This document shows positions 32,421 to 44,664 of a stretch of DNA of 64,000 nt, piece after piece. The stretch spans positions 30,114,770 to 30,178,769 of the forward strand of contig OX155961.1 of assembly GCA_944548615.1 (NCBI GenBank), given 5' to 3'. A program made the position numbers and the translations under genes. The notes under the pieces are model-generated. The model saw nothing but the letters and a program-made list of their open reading frames with translations, was not told the origin of the DNA and searched no databases. The DNA is from Micropterix aruncella. Lineage: Eukaryota; Arthropoda; Insecta; Lepidoptera; Micropterigidae. Numbering within the stretch: the stretch's first letter is position 1; every line of letters begins with the position of its first letter.

Positions 32421-33596
32421 GTCAAGGCGAATTCGGTCCTCTTGGTTCAGTTCATGAAATTGCGTTCATTTTGTCATTAATTATCGTTATTCATATTCTT
32501 TTGCGTTAAAACTGAACAAAACTATTCGAAGCGGAGCTAGAGAAGTCGTTTTCAGTATCTCAAAATAAACTTCTAGGTACATTTTAAGGATATGTTTCTC
32601 TTGACATTTATGTCTCGAGGATATGTTTAATTTTCAATTCAATTCAATTCAATTTAGTTCTGCTCCAGTAGGTAGGCTTACCTACACTTGGATGCGTCTT
32701 TGCGTCTAAAAATTTAAATAATGTAATTAATTAAGGAATATTATATTAACTATCGTGATAGTTGTGACAATATAAATCGTATAGTTTAGCCACAATTTTT
32801 TGGTACCTACCTGTCTCAATAGTAGTTAAAATTAATGATTATTTAACGAAGGCACGACTTACGTTTTTTTTTTAAGGTCACAATAATTCAAACGTTGATG
32901 TTACGTGATGGAATCATTAACGGAGCAGAAATACTAGTCTGATTACAATACGCATCTAGCGAGAAACTATTGAAACATATCACTAGACTATTCAGTCTTT
33001 TATAATATTGTCTCAGTAGTACGGTGCAATATTAATATTTTTTCCCAAAACGTAGGGTCTACTTTTTCTGGCCAGACTGTAGGTAGTTTTATAGTTTTAT
33101 TAGAGTTTTATTAGGTAGATTTAATTTGATTTGTATTCAAAATCAATACATATAATTGACTTTCACCGTTCGCCCGCCGAATTAGAAGCAGGCGCATTTC
33201 ACACCAATATATTCCAAAAAAAACCTCCAATTTTATATTGTGGTCCATTTTGGCGCGCATCGCAACGCCGGAATAATTCAAACGAATTCGCAGCGGAATT
33301 TAATTAATGGTTCCGCTTTTTTGCGACAGAGTGCGCTCGCTGAAAAGCATGGCCGGACTACGGCGGGTAGAGGTAGGTGGTGCTGTTTTGGGCGACTTTT
33401 TATTAGATGCAGCACGATAAAAGCTTCGGTAATTGAATACGGCCTCTACCAGGCCAGTCGCGGTCACTTCCTGTTCTAAACGAGAACATACCATGCACAC
33501 ATATACTTCTGTAGACGCTTTGCGTTGCATAGTTGATACATTTGCAATGAATCAGTGTAGTTAGTCACTAGTGTATAACCATTGAATATACAGCGA
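32421..33596. other. Spacer, no gene recognised
   Basis: AT-rich, with ATTCA repeats at about 32634-32656. Confidence 0.4.
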
Positions 33597-33998
33597 AGTG
33601 TTCAACCAGTTGGTCGCGACTTCCTGGGGATCGCGAAGAGACTCTCGGGGGGTCGCAGGCTATCAAAAAAAAAAACTTATTATTACAAATAATACAAAAT
33701 ATTTATTATATAATATGCAAGAATGTATAGTTTCGGAAGAGAAACATATTTATTATGTGTTTTTTGCTATTTCTTTTTAAAAATGCGTTGATCAAAGATG
33801 GAAAGAGATAAGTACCGCTTCCATAAAGTAAAAAGCAATTATCATTAATGTGATTTCCGCCATTGTTTTTACAAAAAATATTTATTGAATGCTTACAGTT
33901 ACAGATGTGAAAGAGACTAACGTGTGTCGAGAGAACTAAGCTACAGTCAAAGGGGGTCGTGCAAGAATTTTAGTTTTTTACCAAAAAACACTGAAAAT
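33597..33998. mobile_element. Possible hAT-type non-autonomous element
   Basis: The left part GTTCAACCAGTTGGTCGCGA and right part GGGGGTCGTGC...AAAAAACACTG resemble hAT ends with CAGTGTT-like termini. No 8-bp duplication could be confirmed. Confidence 0.35.
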
Positions 33999-34014
33999 AC
34001 CGTATTAGGATAGA

Positions 34015-34335
34015 ATTTTATAATATTTTACTGCGAAACGCAAAGTTTAGATAGCATTCGGAGTATAGCGGAGCACCGTAGATGCTTCTATAAACACATA
34101 CAATAACAATCATTTTTAAAAATTATTTCTCTAATTATTTTATTATTATTTACATAAAGACGCAAATTTTTAATTTGGCATGCAGGTTTCAATACGTAAA
34201 AAATACCCACTTGAAATAGACTAATAGATAGCGCTCTATCTTTCCGTATTATTTCTGCGTCTAATCAGCCTATATAAAATGCGATAAATGTCACTAATCA
34301 TGAATGTTATTATTGTTATCATTGGTAAAAAAATG
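34015..34335. repeat. MITE family B, partial copy
   Basis: Contains TAGACTAATAGATAGCGCTC and ATCAGCCTATATAAAATGCG, matching the family B interior in reverse orientation. Confidence 0.6.
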
Positions 34336-34489
34336 CTGAGTTGACGGGTTCGTCGGTTATGGTTGACACATCCAAGTGTTATATATTTTTTTTAATTGTT
34401 GTTTTTTTATAATCAAACATTCCATTATAAATATGTTAATAGTAAAAACACATTTTGAAAAATAAGCTTTTATCAAAATGCTCTGTCCC

Positions 34490-34870
34490 GAGCCAACCCT
34501 TGGTACAGCAGCCCTGTCGCGATGGAACTTAGAACAGGCTATCAGAATACTATACAGAATTTCGTGTTTGTGCTGTTGACCGTTGAACAGTCCCCTCGTT
34601 GCAAGCCAACCCTGGTTGCAGCAGCCCTGTCGTGGTGAAACTTGGAACGGGCTATCATAATTGAATGCGTATACAAAATGTCATTTCTGTGCTGTTGACC
34701 GTTGAGGTGTCGTCGAGTCGGGAGCCAACCCTTGGGTGCAGCAGTCATGTCACTGTGAAATTTAGAAAGGGCTATCATAATTGAAGCGTATACAACATTG
34801 TGTGTCTGTGCTGTTGACCGTGGAAGAGTAGTCTCATCGGGAGCCGATCCTAGGTGTAGAAGTAGGTCAA
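34490..34870. repeat. Minisatellite, period 113-119 bp, about 3 units
   Basis: AGCCAACCCT recurs at 34491, 34604 and 34723, with a diverged AGCCGATCCT at 34842. Each unit includes GGGCTATCATAATTGAA and GTGCTGTTGACCG. A 138-codon minus-strand frame (34542-34958) runs through the units but looks like a by-product of the repeat. Confidence 0.85.
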
Positions 34871-36082
34871 GCTCACCATAAAAATGCATTGTCATCGGAA
34901 CTGAACCAACAAGTAAAACTTTGACTTCATAGGATAAGAGGGAGTGGTTATAATTCATCGTGCAAGATTTGAGCTAAACAAACATACATACTAACAAACA
35001 TTGCAAGGTAAATAGACTTTCCATTTCGGCTATTTTGCCTTGAATTATGCATAATACTGTATCTTTCGGGATGACGCATTCTATGAGCCAAGTATTTAAG
35101 GCGTCAAACTTAGTGTTTTATTTTCATTTGTAAATCTACTAGGTTCAAAATTGATTGTATTGTTTGAGTTTATTGTTGTTTTTCTATATATTTATTTTCA
35201 GTTGATGCTTTGAAAGGAACATAAATATTTGATAGAATAGGAAAATATTTTTTCAAAAGAATTTTACACAATACATGCATTTAAAAAAAATAGTTGCGTT
35301 TCACTTTAAACTCCGTTGGCGCTAATTTGATAAAAAGCTAATTTTTGTTTTTTTTTAATTCCCATTATAACGCACACTTCCTCTCATGTGTTTAATTTCA
35401 GGTGAGGTTCAATTACGTAAGGCAACTTCAGATGCTTAATTTCAGCAAACAATCTTTCGTTCCTGTTTTTCATGTATGCAATATTCATTATTAATATTGT
35501 AATTATTGAATAAGCTAGCATTATTACTTTCCCATAAATTCATACGTTTATGCTAGTGACTTTTTTGTGACGTTTATCGCGGATTCCTTGCTCCCGAGGA
35601 TAGAATTGTATTAAATTTGGTCGTTAGGTATCTAGTATATTCCCGAAAACAACACTTTCCTTTCCAGATTCAGATGCAGTTACCATGAAAGCAATGTACT
35701 TTATAAACCAGTCCCAAACATCCTAATATATTAACGAAATAATAATAATAATTATTAACCTTTCAACAACGTTAAATCTCATTCATTCAGCGTTGTATAC
35801 AAGCGCAGAGCACTTGTTCAACCGAGCAATATAAACGCACTTCAGACGTAGATTTTCAGGTTTCAGCAAATTGGCCTAGGCTATATTGCATTCGTTTCAG
35901 TGGAATCAAAAGGCTGAGTGAACAATAACGCGTTTCAGCGGATGAAAGAAGTAAATGGTTCGGCTGAACGATGAAGACCGTTTATTTGAGCACAAAAGAA
36001 GCAAAATCTCGACTACTATGCAAGGGCTATCAGAATGACTACATTAAAATGCTTACTTTTCAGGGGAGGTAAAATAAGACAG
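34871..36082. other. Spacer, no gene recognised
   Basis: Unique, AT-rich sequence on both strands. No repeat match within the window. Confidence 0.35.
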
Positions 36083-36182
36083 AAATATGGATATGCACTA
36101 TGAGTAATAACATCGATTACATGTGATATTAAAAATATGGATATGCACTATGAGTAATAACATCGATTACATGTGATATTAA
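36083..36182. repeat. Perfect 50-bp tandem duplication
   Basis: The unit AAATATGGATATGCACTATG and onward is repeated once with no visible difference (36083-36132 and 36133-36182). Confidence 0.9.
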
Positions 36183-36229
36183 ATTGCTTAACTCCTACTA
36201 CGATTTGGAAACCCTATCGACACATCGAA

Positions 36230-36380
36230 ATGCAGAGGGCGCAGACAGCATTGGCCACCAAACGAATAGCAATGTATTTAGCCACCTATAATAACATTGA
36301 TAATAAATGTATTTTAATAAAGGACCGATTGATTATAAAAATCCAATAATTTAAACAACGATAAGATTAACGCCGGAAAA
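36230..36380. repeat. MITE family B, partial copy
   Basis: Contains GCCACCTATAATAACATTGA and GATTGATTATAAAAATCCAA, from the left half of family B. Confidence 0.55.
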
Positions 36381-36926
36381 TATTACACTCCTCTTTTGTT
36401 TGTCGTGTAAAAATGGATGGGATTAAAATCTTGCGTGTCAAAAACATTCTTGTATATTTTAATATTTGCATTTTACTTGAAAATGCCTAAAAAGGAATGA
36501 TCTTTTTAAATATGAAGGTGCGCGCGCATGACGGCACAGATTAAAGCCTTTGCGCGCTCGTTAGAGTGTGAACTCCGTCGAAAAGCCCGGTATTACACAT
36601 AACAGTTTTCACAGGGAAAAATCGTAATCATAGGAGGAGTCGCGCGAGTCGGCTGTGATGTGATGTGATGTGATGCTGTGCGAAGGAACTGCGCGATGTA
36701 TAACGGCCGCAGCCCGGAGACAAAAGGCGACGGGCTCTTGATGTCTCCGGCGCGGTCGGTAGTTCCGAGCGCATGCAGTGGTTGCGAACCTCTGGCCCCC
36801 GAGACGACACCCGAATATATGCGATTTAAAAATAAATATTGTCAAGATAGATTTTTGACTTATTTTGTCACGCTGCATGAATATCGCCCTCACTGAAGAT
36901 TCTCTCTGACATCACCCGAATGCACT
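36381..36926. other. Unique DNA, GC-rich at 36520-36800
   Basis: Holds GCGCGATGTATAACGGCCGC and a GATGT repeat. A regulatory or exonic candidate only. No supported frame. Confidence 0.3.
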
Positions 36927-37010
36927 GAGAAAATATTGGATTTCTTCCCACAATGCCATTTTGTTATTACGGTTTTATACAGAATAATGATATTTTAGAA
37001 TTGTACTAAT
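36927..37010 (+). repeat. Fragment of the CACTGAGAAAA MITE
   Basis: GCACTGAGAAAATATTGGAT and TTACGGTTTTATACAGAATA match the left end of the element at 55173-55573. Confidence 0.6.
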
Positions 37011-37189
37011 AAAAGCAGAGCAGGATTTACGTATAAGCTACACAAGCTATAGCCCTACTTTATTGGGGCCCCCCAAAAAAATTGTCCGAGTGAGCAATTG
37101 TCATATATATGTACTTAAATATACTGCAGCAATAGCTCAAATAGCTTAGGGCCTTATCAGGTCTAAATCCGGAGCTGATTAAAAGCAAC

Positions 37190-37725
37190 GTGTAGATAGC
37201 ACTAATAGTTCCCAACATTGTTTAATCTTCACTTATGTTCAGTAGCCCAATAGATAACGTTTTTAAACACGGCATCCAATTTCAAAATAAAATAATAATA
37301 TCGTGACAACCAAACTTTTAATCATAGCTCTTATTATTTTAATATTAATTACTTAAACATGTCAATTTTATATATATACATGTTTTAAAACATAATAATT
37401 AGGCGCTTTAATTTCCAAATGGAATAATAGATGGCATTCTAGTTTTTCCTTATTATTTCTGTTATGTAATCAGCCTATATAGCAATGCGATAGATGGCAC
37501 TAATAATTTAGGGGTATTTTTGTTATTATTGGTTAAATAATAGGTTTTTATAATCAATCAGTTCTTTATAAAAAAACATTCATTATCATTGTTACTATAG
37601 ACGGCTAAATAAATTGCTATTTTTTGGCCGGACAATGCCCTCAGCGTCACCTGCATATTGTCGGCACAGAAGAGTTGCCAAAACGTACTATGGCAGTGAG
37701 CAATCTAATACCCTATATGATCAAT
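37190..37725 (-). repeat. MITE family B, nearly complete copy, reverse orientation
   Basis: Ends with GCCAAAACGTACTATGGCAG, GTGAGCAATCTAATACCCTA. The interior ATCAGCCTATATAGCAATGC and TTGGCCGGACAATGC blocks are in family B order. Confidence 0.65.
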
Positions 37726-37794
37726 AGCAAAAGCTACCAGCTATGTTGACGTCGGTACGTCCACAACTCTTGTCGAAATGGCTGCATGGAGGCC

Positions 37795-37880
37795 GCGGTG
37801 GGCGACGTTCAATCCTCTGTGAGCGCTGAAAAGGCTTACTGATCTGCATGGACTGCTTAACCTGCTCGTGACCGCACCAC
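37795..37880 (+). repeat. Short LINE RNase H-tail relic
   Basis: GATCTGCATGGACTGCTTAA echoes GATCTGCATGGACTGGTAAG at the end of the LINE relic at 1487-1927. Confidence 0.35.
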
Positions 37881-39227
37881 GTATTTAGTGACGATAATAA
37901 AGTATTTAAATTCGGATTGTACCTGGAGCACAAAAGCACGACAGAATATAGCACAACAGAAAAAGTTTCAATAATACATTGTTACCTTCGTCGCACAAAT
38001 AAACTACAAAGCTTTCAAACAGTTTTTTTCTTCTTTATCTAGGTAATGGCATTGATTATACAGTGTCATAATCAATAGTAATGGCAAAATAAAAATATAT
38101 TTTGCAACTTTTGACTCTCGTGTTAAGGTGATAATTGACATGATACCTGGGAATGACCATATCTGAAGAACTTTAGTTTTATGAATTTATTGAAAAATAT
38201 AAGCATTATTAAAAAAATGTTTCTAAGCGAATTTAGACTCATGAAAAGTTGCTCATTGCCTTGGACATTAAGGCTTTACACTAATTTCGAATACGCTCAG
38301 GCGCGATTACTCCTACAATGTAAGCGGTGAGTGTGTTTTATTTTAATTTCATTTTGGTGACTGGTTAATTCTCTAGCGTTGCACTTAGCCGTATTTTTCA
38401 TTTAGGCCCTAAATTAATTACAATTAACTAAAACGTGAGAGCGCTTTGAGAGTTACGTTAAATATGCTTTACCATTAGCACCCTTATGGAGCGGACGTGG
38501 AATCTGTGCCTGACGCTTCGTCAACGCTAAATTTTAATTGGTCAAACCCTACAAAATTTACCCCGCCTATTTATTCGCGTGTCCGCCCATTTCGGATATT
38601 TTTCTGAGGTCTCATGTAGCCTTAAGAGCGAGAAATCAAGTTCTATGACTATAATCATGTCGGTAGCTTTGAAACTGGCCGAGATAATGGTGATATACAG
38701 ATAGACGGTACAGTTAAGATTTTTTTTATAACAGGGTTTGTCTGTATGCTTTGGAACGGAGCCTTAATTTTTTTAAAATGCACGTCGATCCCTGTCCTCC
38801 GGGACAAAGTCGGCAGAGGGTCTTTGTAGGTAAACAGAGAACCTTTTGAAAGCTTCCCTCAGCTGAAGCAACGAAACCCCCCTCCGCCCCTACCGTCAGA
38901 TGATAATATGCACACGAATCACTCCCGATAACAATGACTGGCTCGAGTATCGGCGGCAAAGTCCCGACGGGTTCGCTTGCTACCGACAGCGGAATAATTC
39001 CGATTGGAAATGGGCGCGACTGCAAACGAAAATATTAATCATGGAAAAAGATACCGGAAAAATTCGAGTGTAAACTTCCGACCGTGAGAGAAGTCCGATG
39101 AGATGGCACTGCATTGATATAAAACGTAGAGGAAAGTACGAAATTTCATTTTATTTTATTTATTTTGGATAGACAACCATTACAGGTGATTTTGCGATTA
39201 AAATTGCGATTCCCACTGATAATTTAT
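37881..39227. other. Spacer, no gene recognised
   Basis: Unique sequence. A 99-codon minus-strand frame at 38726-39025 is in a GC-richer patch but matches nothing I know. Confidence 0.3.
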
Positions 39228-39290
39228 CTTTTTTACCCGACTTCAAAAAAAGGAAGGGGTTATGAATTCGATTGCATCTTTTTTTTAAGG
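39228..39290 (+). repeat. Lepidopteran interspersed repeat motif
   Basis: TTTACCCGACTTCAAAAAAA followed by GGAAGGGGTTATGAATTCG is a phrase I recognise from moth and butterfly repeats. Confidence 0.6.
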
Positions 39291-39341
39291 TTGTTACCTC
39301 AGAACTCCGTCATTTATAAACCGATTTAAAAAAATCTTTTT

Positions 39342-39938
39342 AAGCTATTGCATAGCTTTTATCGCGGGCCAGTAGGCCAGCGCGGCGACCGAATGAAGAA
39401 ATTTCCTAACGAATATTAATGATTTTAACCTGATAATTACGTCTAAAGGAGTACTGCTTACGATTCGAAAAAAATATATGTTAAACAAGAACATTTTCCT
39501 AATATTCTTAGCTTTGAATATTTTAGATTTTGTTTATATTACAAAGTGTAATTAATTTGTGAAATTAGGTCTAACCGAACATAAAAACGACTACTACGCA
39601 AATACTATTTGGCGTATTATTATGAAACCGGCACCATTTTAAAGATAATTTAATTATCTATTTTTTTATCTACGATTTTTTTCGAATAGTAGTTTTTTCG
39701 AATAATATCCGTTTTTTTTGCTTTATCGAATAAAAATATCGTGCGCGGCGCTCTATCGGAAGACGTTTAAATTATGCGGCTGTGGAAGCAAATGATTCGG
39801 AATAATTTCAACGTTTTCCGATAGAGCGCAGTTATCTGATATCAGAAAAAATAAAATAAATAAATAAATATAATTGCATAGGTTGTTAAAAAATGCTATG
39901 CAATAGCTTTACCGCGGCAGTCCCCGAGTGCCACACGT
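39342..39938 (-). mobile_element. Inverted-end repeat family G, copy 2
   Basis: Reverse orientation to 31114-31680: starts AAGCTATTGCATAGCTTTTA and CGCGGGCCAGTAGGCCAGCG, ends CGCGGCAGTCCCCGAGTGCC. Confidence 0.75.
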
Positions 39939-40179
39939 ATTTTTATTTTTTTGAAAGGATATATCCTAGTTCTAGGATAGTTCCAGATTGGTCCCATTTT
40001 TATCAAAATTTTGATCTGATAATGGGATTCACGAGGAATTGAGGTAACTGCTCAAATATTATTATATGAATAACCGGGGGTTTCTGCAAACGGTCTGATA
40101 CGTTTTCTAAGCAGCGGAGGTAGTAGTTAAACTGATGTCAGCTACCTTGAAACGATTTCTTGGCCACTGATCAAGTGTG

Positions 40180-40505
40180 ATATTGACGGGCAATGGGCAC
40201 CACGATCCGCAATAAATTAAAACTGAATTGCCACTAGGATCAGGTAGAGACCGCGCAAGCTACTCCGAATCTGTTACCAGGATGAAGGATGGAGAATTTC
40301 GTCCAAATCTGGTAGTGAGAGCTTGAATTCGAATCGCTGGGTTCACTTAAGGTAATACGTTGAACTCTCTCGGGTTTGTCGGTGGAGTTAGACATTGGAC
40401 TGTCCATATCCGCTAAGTTTTCACATGTTTCAATCCGTTGAAGATAGAAAGATCTGTTATTGTTAAAACTCTCAGGGGTGACGGGTTCGCCCGTTGTGCT
40501 AACAC
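40180..40505 (-). repeat. Family A, 5' half
   Basis: Ends (family A start) at GGGGTGACGGGTTCGCCCGT. It diverges beyond CCGCAATAAATTAAAACTG near 40210. One of the more decayed copies. Confidence 0.65.
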
Positions 40506-40919
40506 CCCCAGATGACTACGACGGCAACCCACAGCAGACAGCCTCAAAGCTGCAAGAGCTGCGCAAGAAAGACCCTTCGTCACAAGCCGTGATGACACAG
40601 ACGACAGTACACGTGAGTATACTCGTACATGCCCACTAAACTGCATTAGAGTTTTCCCCTGTCCTCACAAAAGGCGCGATCTCTTGGTCTATTCCCGTTG
40701 TAATCCACATATAAATCTTGTTACAGACCGGTGCAAACAGTTCGCTGGGCTTAAAATCTTCTCTCCACGATATTTGCTCATTAGACAGACTGCTTGATTT
40801 CCCTCCCGCACCATCGATATAGACTTAGAGATGACGTAAAAAATGTCACGTCGTTCTATAAATATAAAAATCAGTTGGGTCACCCTAATTAAACACGTTT
40901 ACGGTACGTAACGTTTATT
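40506..40919. other. Spacer, no gene recognised
   Basis: Unique sequence without a supported frame. Confidence 0.35.
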
Positions 40920-41390
40920 CAAATATACTGACCGGCGAAAATGAAATGTGCCTAAAAGTCGAGTATTTCGAGATTGAAATATGACTAGTGCGCCCCTGGT
41001 GGACCTATTTCAACCACAGACTATTCAAATCTTGCCATGACCAAATTATGCCTGCATCCCAGACTTCAGCTCAATCGGATTAAGCCTTTAGGCGTTATTG
41101 TGGAGGATTACCCACACATAGAGAGACAGACACACCGACGGACTTTCATATAAAAATGATCAAACTTACTTAAATATAGGTATTTCTAACAATGATGCCT
41201 GCATGCCAAATTTCAGCTCAACCGGATTAAACGTTTGGGCGCTATCGTAAAGGAATACAGACACACAGACAGACTTCCATTGTGTTCACAATACTTCATC
41301 CTCGTTGGTTGGTGGACCGTGAATTAGTTTAATTTTGATTTTCGATAACTTATTACTTTCCCGCCAGAGGGAATTTATTGTGAACGCGTA
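40920..41390 (+). repeat. Interspersed repeat family C, copy 2
   Basis: Carries ATTGAAATATGACTAGTGCG, CTTGCCATGACCAAATTATG and two internal copies of a TGCCTGCATnCCAnACTTCAGCTC-like segment (about 41045 and 41200), so its middle is duplicated relative to 51560-51960. Confidence 0.72.
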
Positions 41391-41399
41391 TAAAAAAGT

Positions 41400-41540
41400 C
41401 CATATATTCAACATAGTAATAGAAGATTAAACATTTTTTAAACTATTAGTGCGATCTACAAGTTGCGTTTCGTAGTAAAATACTGGCTGCCAAATTATAG
41501 TACGACGTTGATCGATCTAATATGCTATCTTATCAATGAT
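41400..41540 (+). repeat. MITE family B, right end
   Basis: GCCAAATTATAGTACGACGT followed by TGATCGATCTAATATGCTAT is the family B right terminus. Confidence 0.6.
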
Positions 41541-41654
41541 ATTGCCTTACTGGTCTTAGATCTATTAAAGACTATAGTGATTAATACCATTGTTATACAC
41601 ATAATCAATATTAATACTAACGTTTTCTAAAGCATTGAATTCCCGAATATCTCG

Positions 41655-42414
41655 GTACGGACTTTTTTTAATAATAGTAATATACTCTTTATTTGCACTC
41701 AATTTTGTTACAAAAAAGGGAGCTTATTGCCACATGGGAAGGTCTAACAACTGTTGTAAGACCTTACCATGTGGCTCGCTTTTTTGTATCATAATTAAGT
41801 GCCAATAAAGAGTATATTACTATTATTTAAAAAATCCGTACCGAAATAGGATAGGTACTATCCTAATTTCAGTGGTACATAAGCGTATTGTGGAAATAAA
41901 GATTATTACATTCGTCTGCATAAAATACAGACCAGTAAAGGTGTTTAATATTAAGAATGCCCGAGGAGAGGAAATTGGGAGAGAAAAAGGAGAGAAAGGA
42001 AAGAACTGGTTACTTCTTAGAAAGGTAGTAATCTTTGAGTTGAATCTTAGATGGTAAGGAAGGCGAGCTTCGTATATTTGCCAGGAGATCATTCCAGAGT
42101 CTTGCACCATGGCCACGGAAAGAGTAGGAATAGATAACAGTATTATAAAACGGAATTTTTAGTAAAATGTCAGAGGCTGACCGAAGTACTAGACCGTGGG
42201 AAATTAATAGTTCAAAAGGCTCGTGGAGATAGAATAGAGTTGATTGGGAGAATACACGATAGAGGAGAGCAAGTATATGAACGTTTCTCCTTTGGCGTAC
42301 TGGCAACCACTTCAACTGTGCCCTATATTCGGACACGTGATCATACTCACGTAGACCGAAGATGAATCGTATGCATACATTTTGCAAATGTCCGACTTCT
42401 AGGTCCTTCTAGAT
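41655..42414 (-). mobile_element. LINE family L 3' end with a duplicated, folded-back tail
   Basis: The coding part at 42010-42387 reads LQNVCIRFIFGLREYDHVSE-like text, SHGLVLRSASDILLKIPF and HGARLWNDLLANIRSSPSL, ending at 42010. The 3' UTR continues to about 41832. Instead of one tail there are two mirror copies (41655-41737 and 41748-41832) of the phrase CTCTTTATTnGCACTnAATT...GCCACATGG. Confidence 0.72.
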
Positions 42415-42426
42415 TTTAGCCATTTA

Positions 42427-42723
42427 TAAATAGGATTAAACTAATTTACCGCGTGAAGGTTGTAGTACCCGACGTTTCGGCGACGTTGCAACCGCCGAGT
42501 TTTTCAAAACTTGCGTACCGACCCCGCCACCGTTATCATTTGTGGAGTAACAGTAGCAGTTTGCCGACTACCCGCACAGAACAACTTATGACGATTGACA
42601 GTACTTTAGTCAACCCTGGACAACGGCAGTTGCAACGTCGCCAAAACATCGAGTGCTACAAACTACAAGCGGTAAATTCGTTTTATCATATTTATTATGT
42701 CAAACAACCGCGATAGTTTTCGA
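42427..42723. mobile_element. Short head-to-head Penelope composite
   Basis: The left 75 bp is a Penelope 3' tail on the minus strand (TTTACCGCGTGAAGGTTGTA, ACCCGACGTTTCGGCGACGT). The right 180 bp is the plus-strand C-terminus (HRYHLWSNSSSLPTTRTEQL, equivalent to the end of the 6906 frame) and tail, ending GTCAAACAACCGCGATAG. Target duplication TTTAGCCATTTA at 42415-42426 versus TTTAGTCATTTA at 42724-42735. Confidence 0.78.
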
Positions 42724-42839
42724 TTTAGTCATTTAATACGCTAAACGCCACCACGCTCCATTTTCTATATTTGAAAGACTGGCAGGAACAGGAACACATA
42801 ATAAATTAGGTTACAAGTATTTTTGACATAAAGTGACAA

Positions 42840-43495
42840 CTAGAGCTGTCAACTACAACGGGCGAACCCGTCACCTCAGGAAGTTTTTACGAAATTTATC
42901 GTTCTGTTTCCCGTGAGGTGAGCGCAGAAGACTTAGGACAAAACAGTCCACCGTCAAGCTCCGCCACATGCCCGTAAGAGGCCAACTCCTTATCCGCGAG
43001 TTAGCTAGGTATGTTACCCAGCGGGCGGACACTCGCGCCCTTACTTCCAGTTGCGACCAGAATAGTCCGGTCTCCCGACTGGTTACGAGTCGCTTGGGTG
43101 GTCCTCTCCCTTACGTAGCGGTGAAACGGTGTCAACCGAATCTATCGCGGACCACGGCATCCTCTGCCCGGCTGTTCACCCGGAATCGGGTAGTCGATGG
43201 TCGTTTCAAGAGCAGTCGCCGTAAGGTGAACAACTATCCCCGCTCTATAGGAAACAGTACTGTTTCCAGACTCCCGCGACTGTTAGTCAGAATTCACAAT
43301 CGATTGGTTACGCTGCATGGTGCGCAGACAGTCCAGGAGCGCCAGAACTCCTGGGGGTAACTAACCCTTAGGCCAGAGTCCTACCCGGGCTCGCGCTTCA
43401 TGCGTGGAGGCCGCCGGATGGATGTTGACTCTTGAGTGTGACCGACCCTGAACAAATGGGTCTTCGTGGCCAACTCAGCAAGAGCCCATTAGGTC
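42840..43495 (+). repeat. Non-coding repeat family A, near full-length copy
   Basis: Runs from AACTAGAGCTGTCAACTACA to GTGGCCAACTCAGCAAGAGC, colinear with 19851-20515. An open frame at 42968-43360 spans much of it but is not kept in all copies. Confidence 0.8.
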
Positions 43496-44664
43496 ACATA
43501 AAGTAACATTTCGTCGCTAGCTCTTAGTATATTACAAATATACCTTCTCTTATACGGTCCCTTGAGTTGTACTTACCACCACGCCGCGCCGCCGCGCCGT
43601 AAACGCTGAAGTCTACAAAGGAATACGTTTAATTAAGTTGAATTGTTATAGGGTAATTAAGTGAAATGTTGTTATAGATCGAGCAGAAAAAGGTATCGTT
43701 TTTTGTGTTAACTCTAAATTGGTGGATGGAAATTTGAACCCATACGACTTGTACATATAGCTTTTTAAAAAAATAAAGAAAAAACCTACAAATTTAGATA
43801 GACTCATGGGTGTTTCGTGGTTGTTCGTCGATGATTTTCTTTGCACCTAAAGATATTCAACATAGACAACAAAAAAAATATATAGAGCAGTTAATAGGTA
43901 TTCCTACACTTAGTAAAGTCAAAAGTAACGAAAATTACAAAATCGACAAAATACCTATATGCGTACTTTCATTCAAGCGCAGATTTTCTATGTTATATAT
44001 AATAAACAAAATTTACCGATATTTTCAATCAAAATTCTTCGATTATTTCGCAAGTTATCATATGGATAATAGTACTAATAATCAAACAGAATTATTGGAT
44101 AATTTACCAAGTTATCATACAGACAGTAATAGAAAAAATAACATAAAATAGAAATAGATTTTTAAAATAATAATAACAGTAGCCAATCGCCAATAGTCTG
44201 AATAAAAATTCACAATGATATAATAACCAATATTAGAAAAAATAAAGATAGTCAAGAAAGTCAAGAGAACTGAAAATATTCGATAATTTAATGACGCAAT
44301 GCCTATTTAGTAAAAGAATAAGAAAGAACGGCTAGTAAGCACAATTTTTATTTTAGTTTTTTTTTGGATGGATCAAAAATAAGATATATACAATAAATCG
44401 TATTAGTTTCAATTTATAATTTATTCATATGTCAATGCCATATTTGTATATTTAGTTGTAAATCTCATTTTTGTCAACCGAGCGAGACAACATACCCCCT
44501 TCCCGGGGTTATTTGGCGCAGCGTATGAGCTAGGTAGACGCAAACATATTCAAATTCTAACAACTCGTAAATTTAATTTCAAAATTTGAAGAAATATCGA
44601 ACTTAGTATCTAAAAAATGCAAAAAATATATTTTAATAACTTCTCAACTTTAACAATACCTTTC
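43496..44664. other. Spacer, one unidentified frame
   Basis: A 113-codon plus-strand frame at 43810-44151 is AT-driven and Asn/Lys/Ile-rich. It has a faint LINE C-terminus feel but nothing decisive. Confidence 0.3.
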
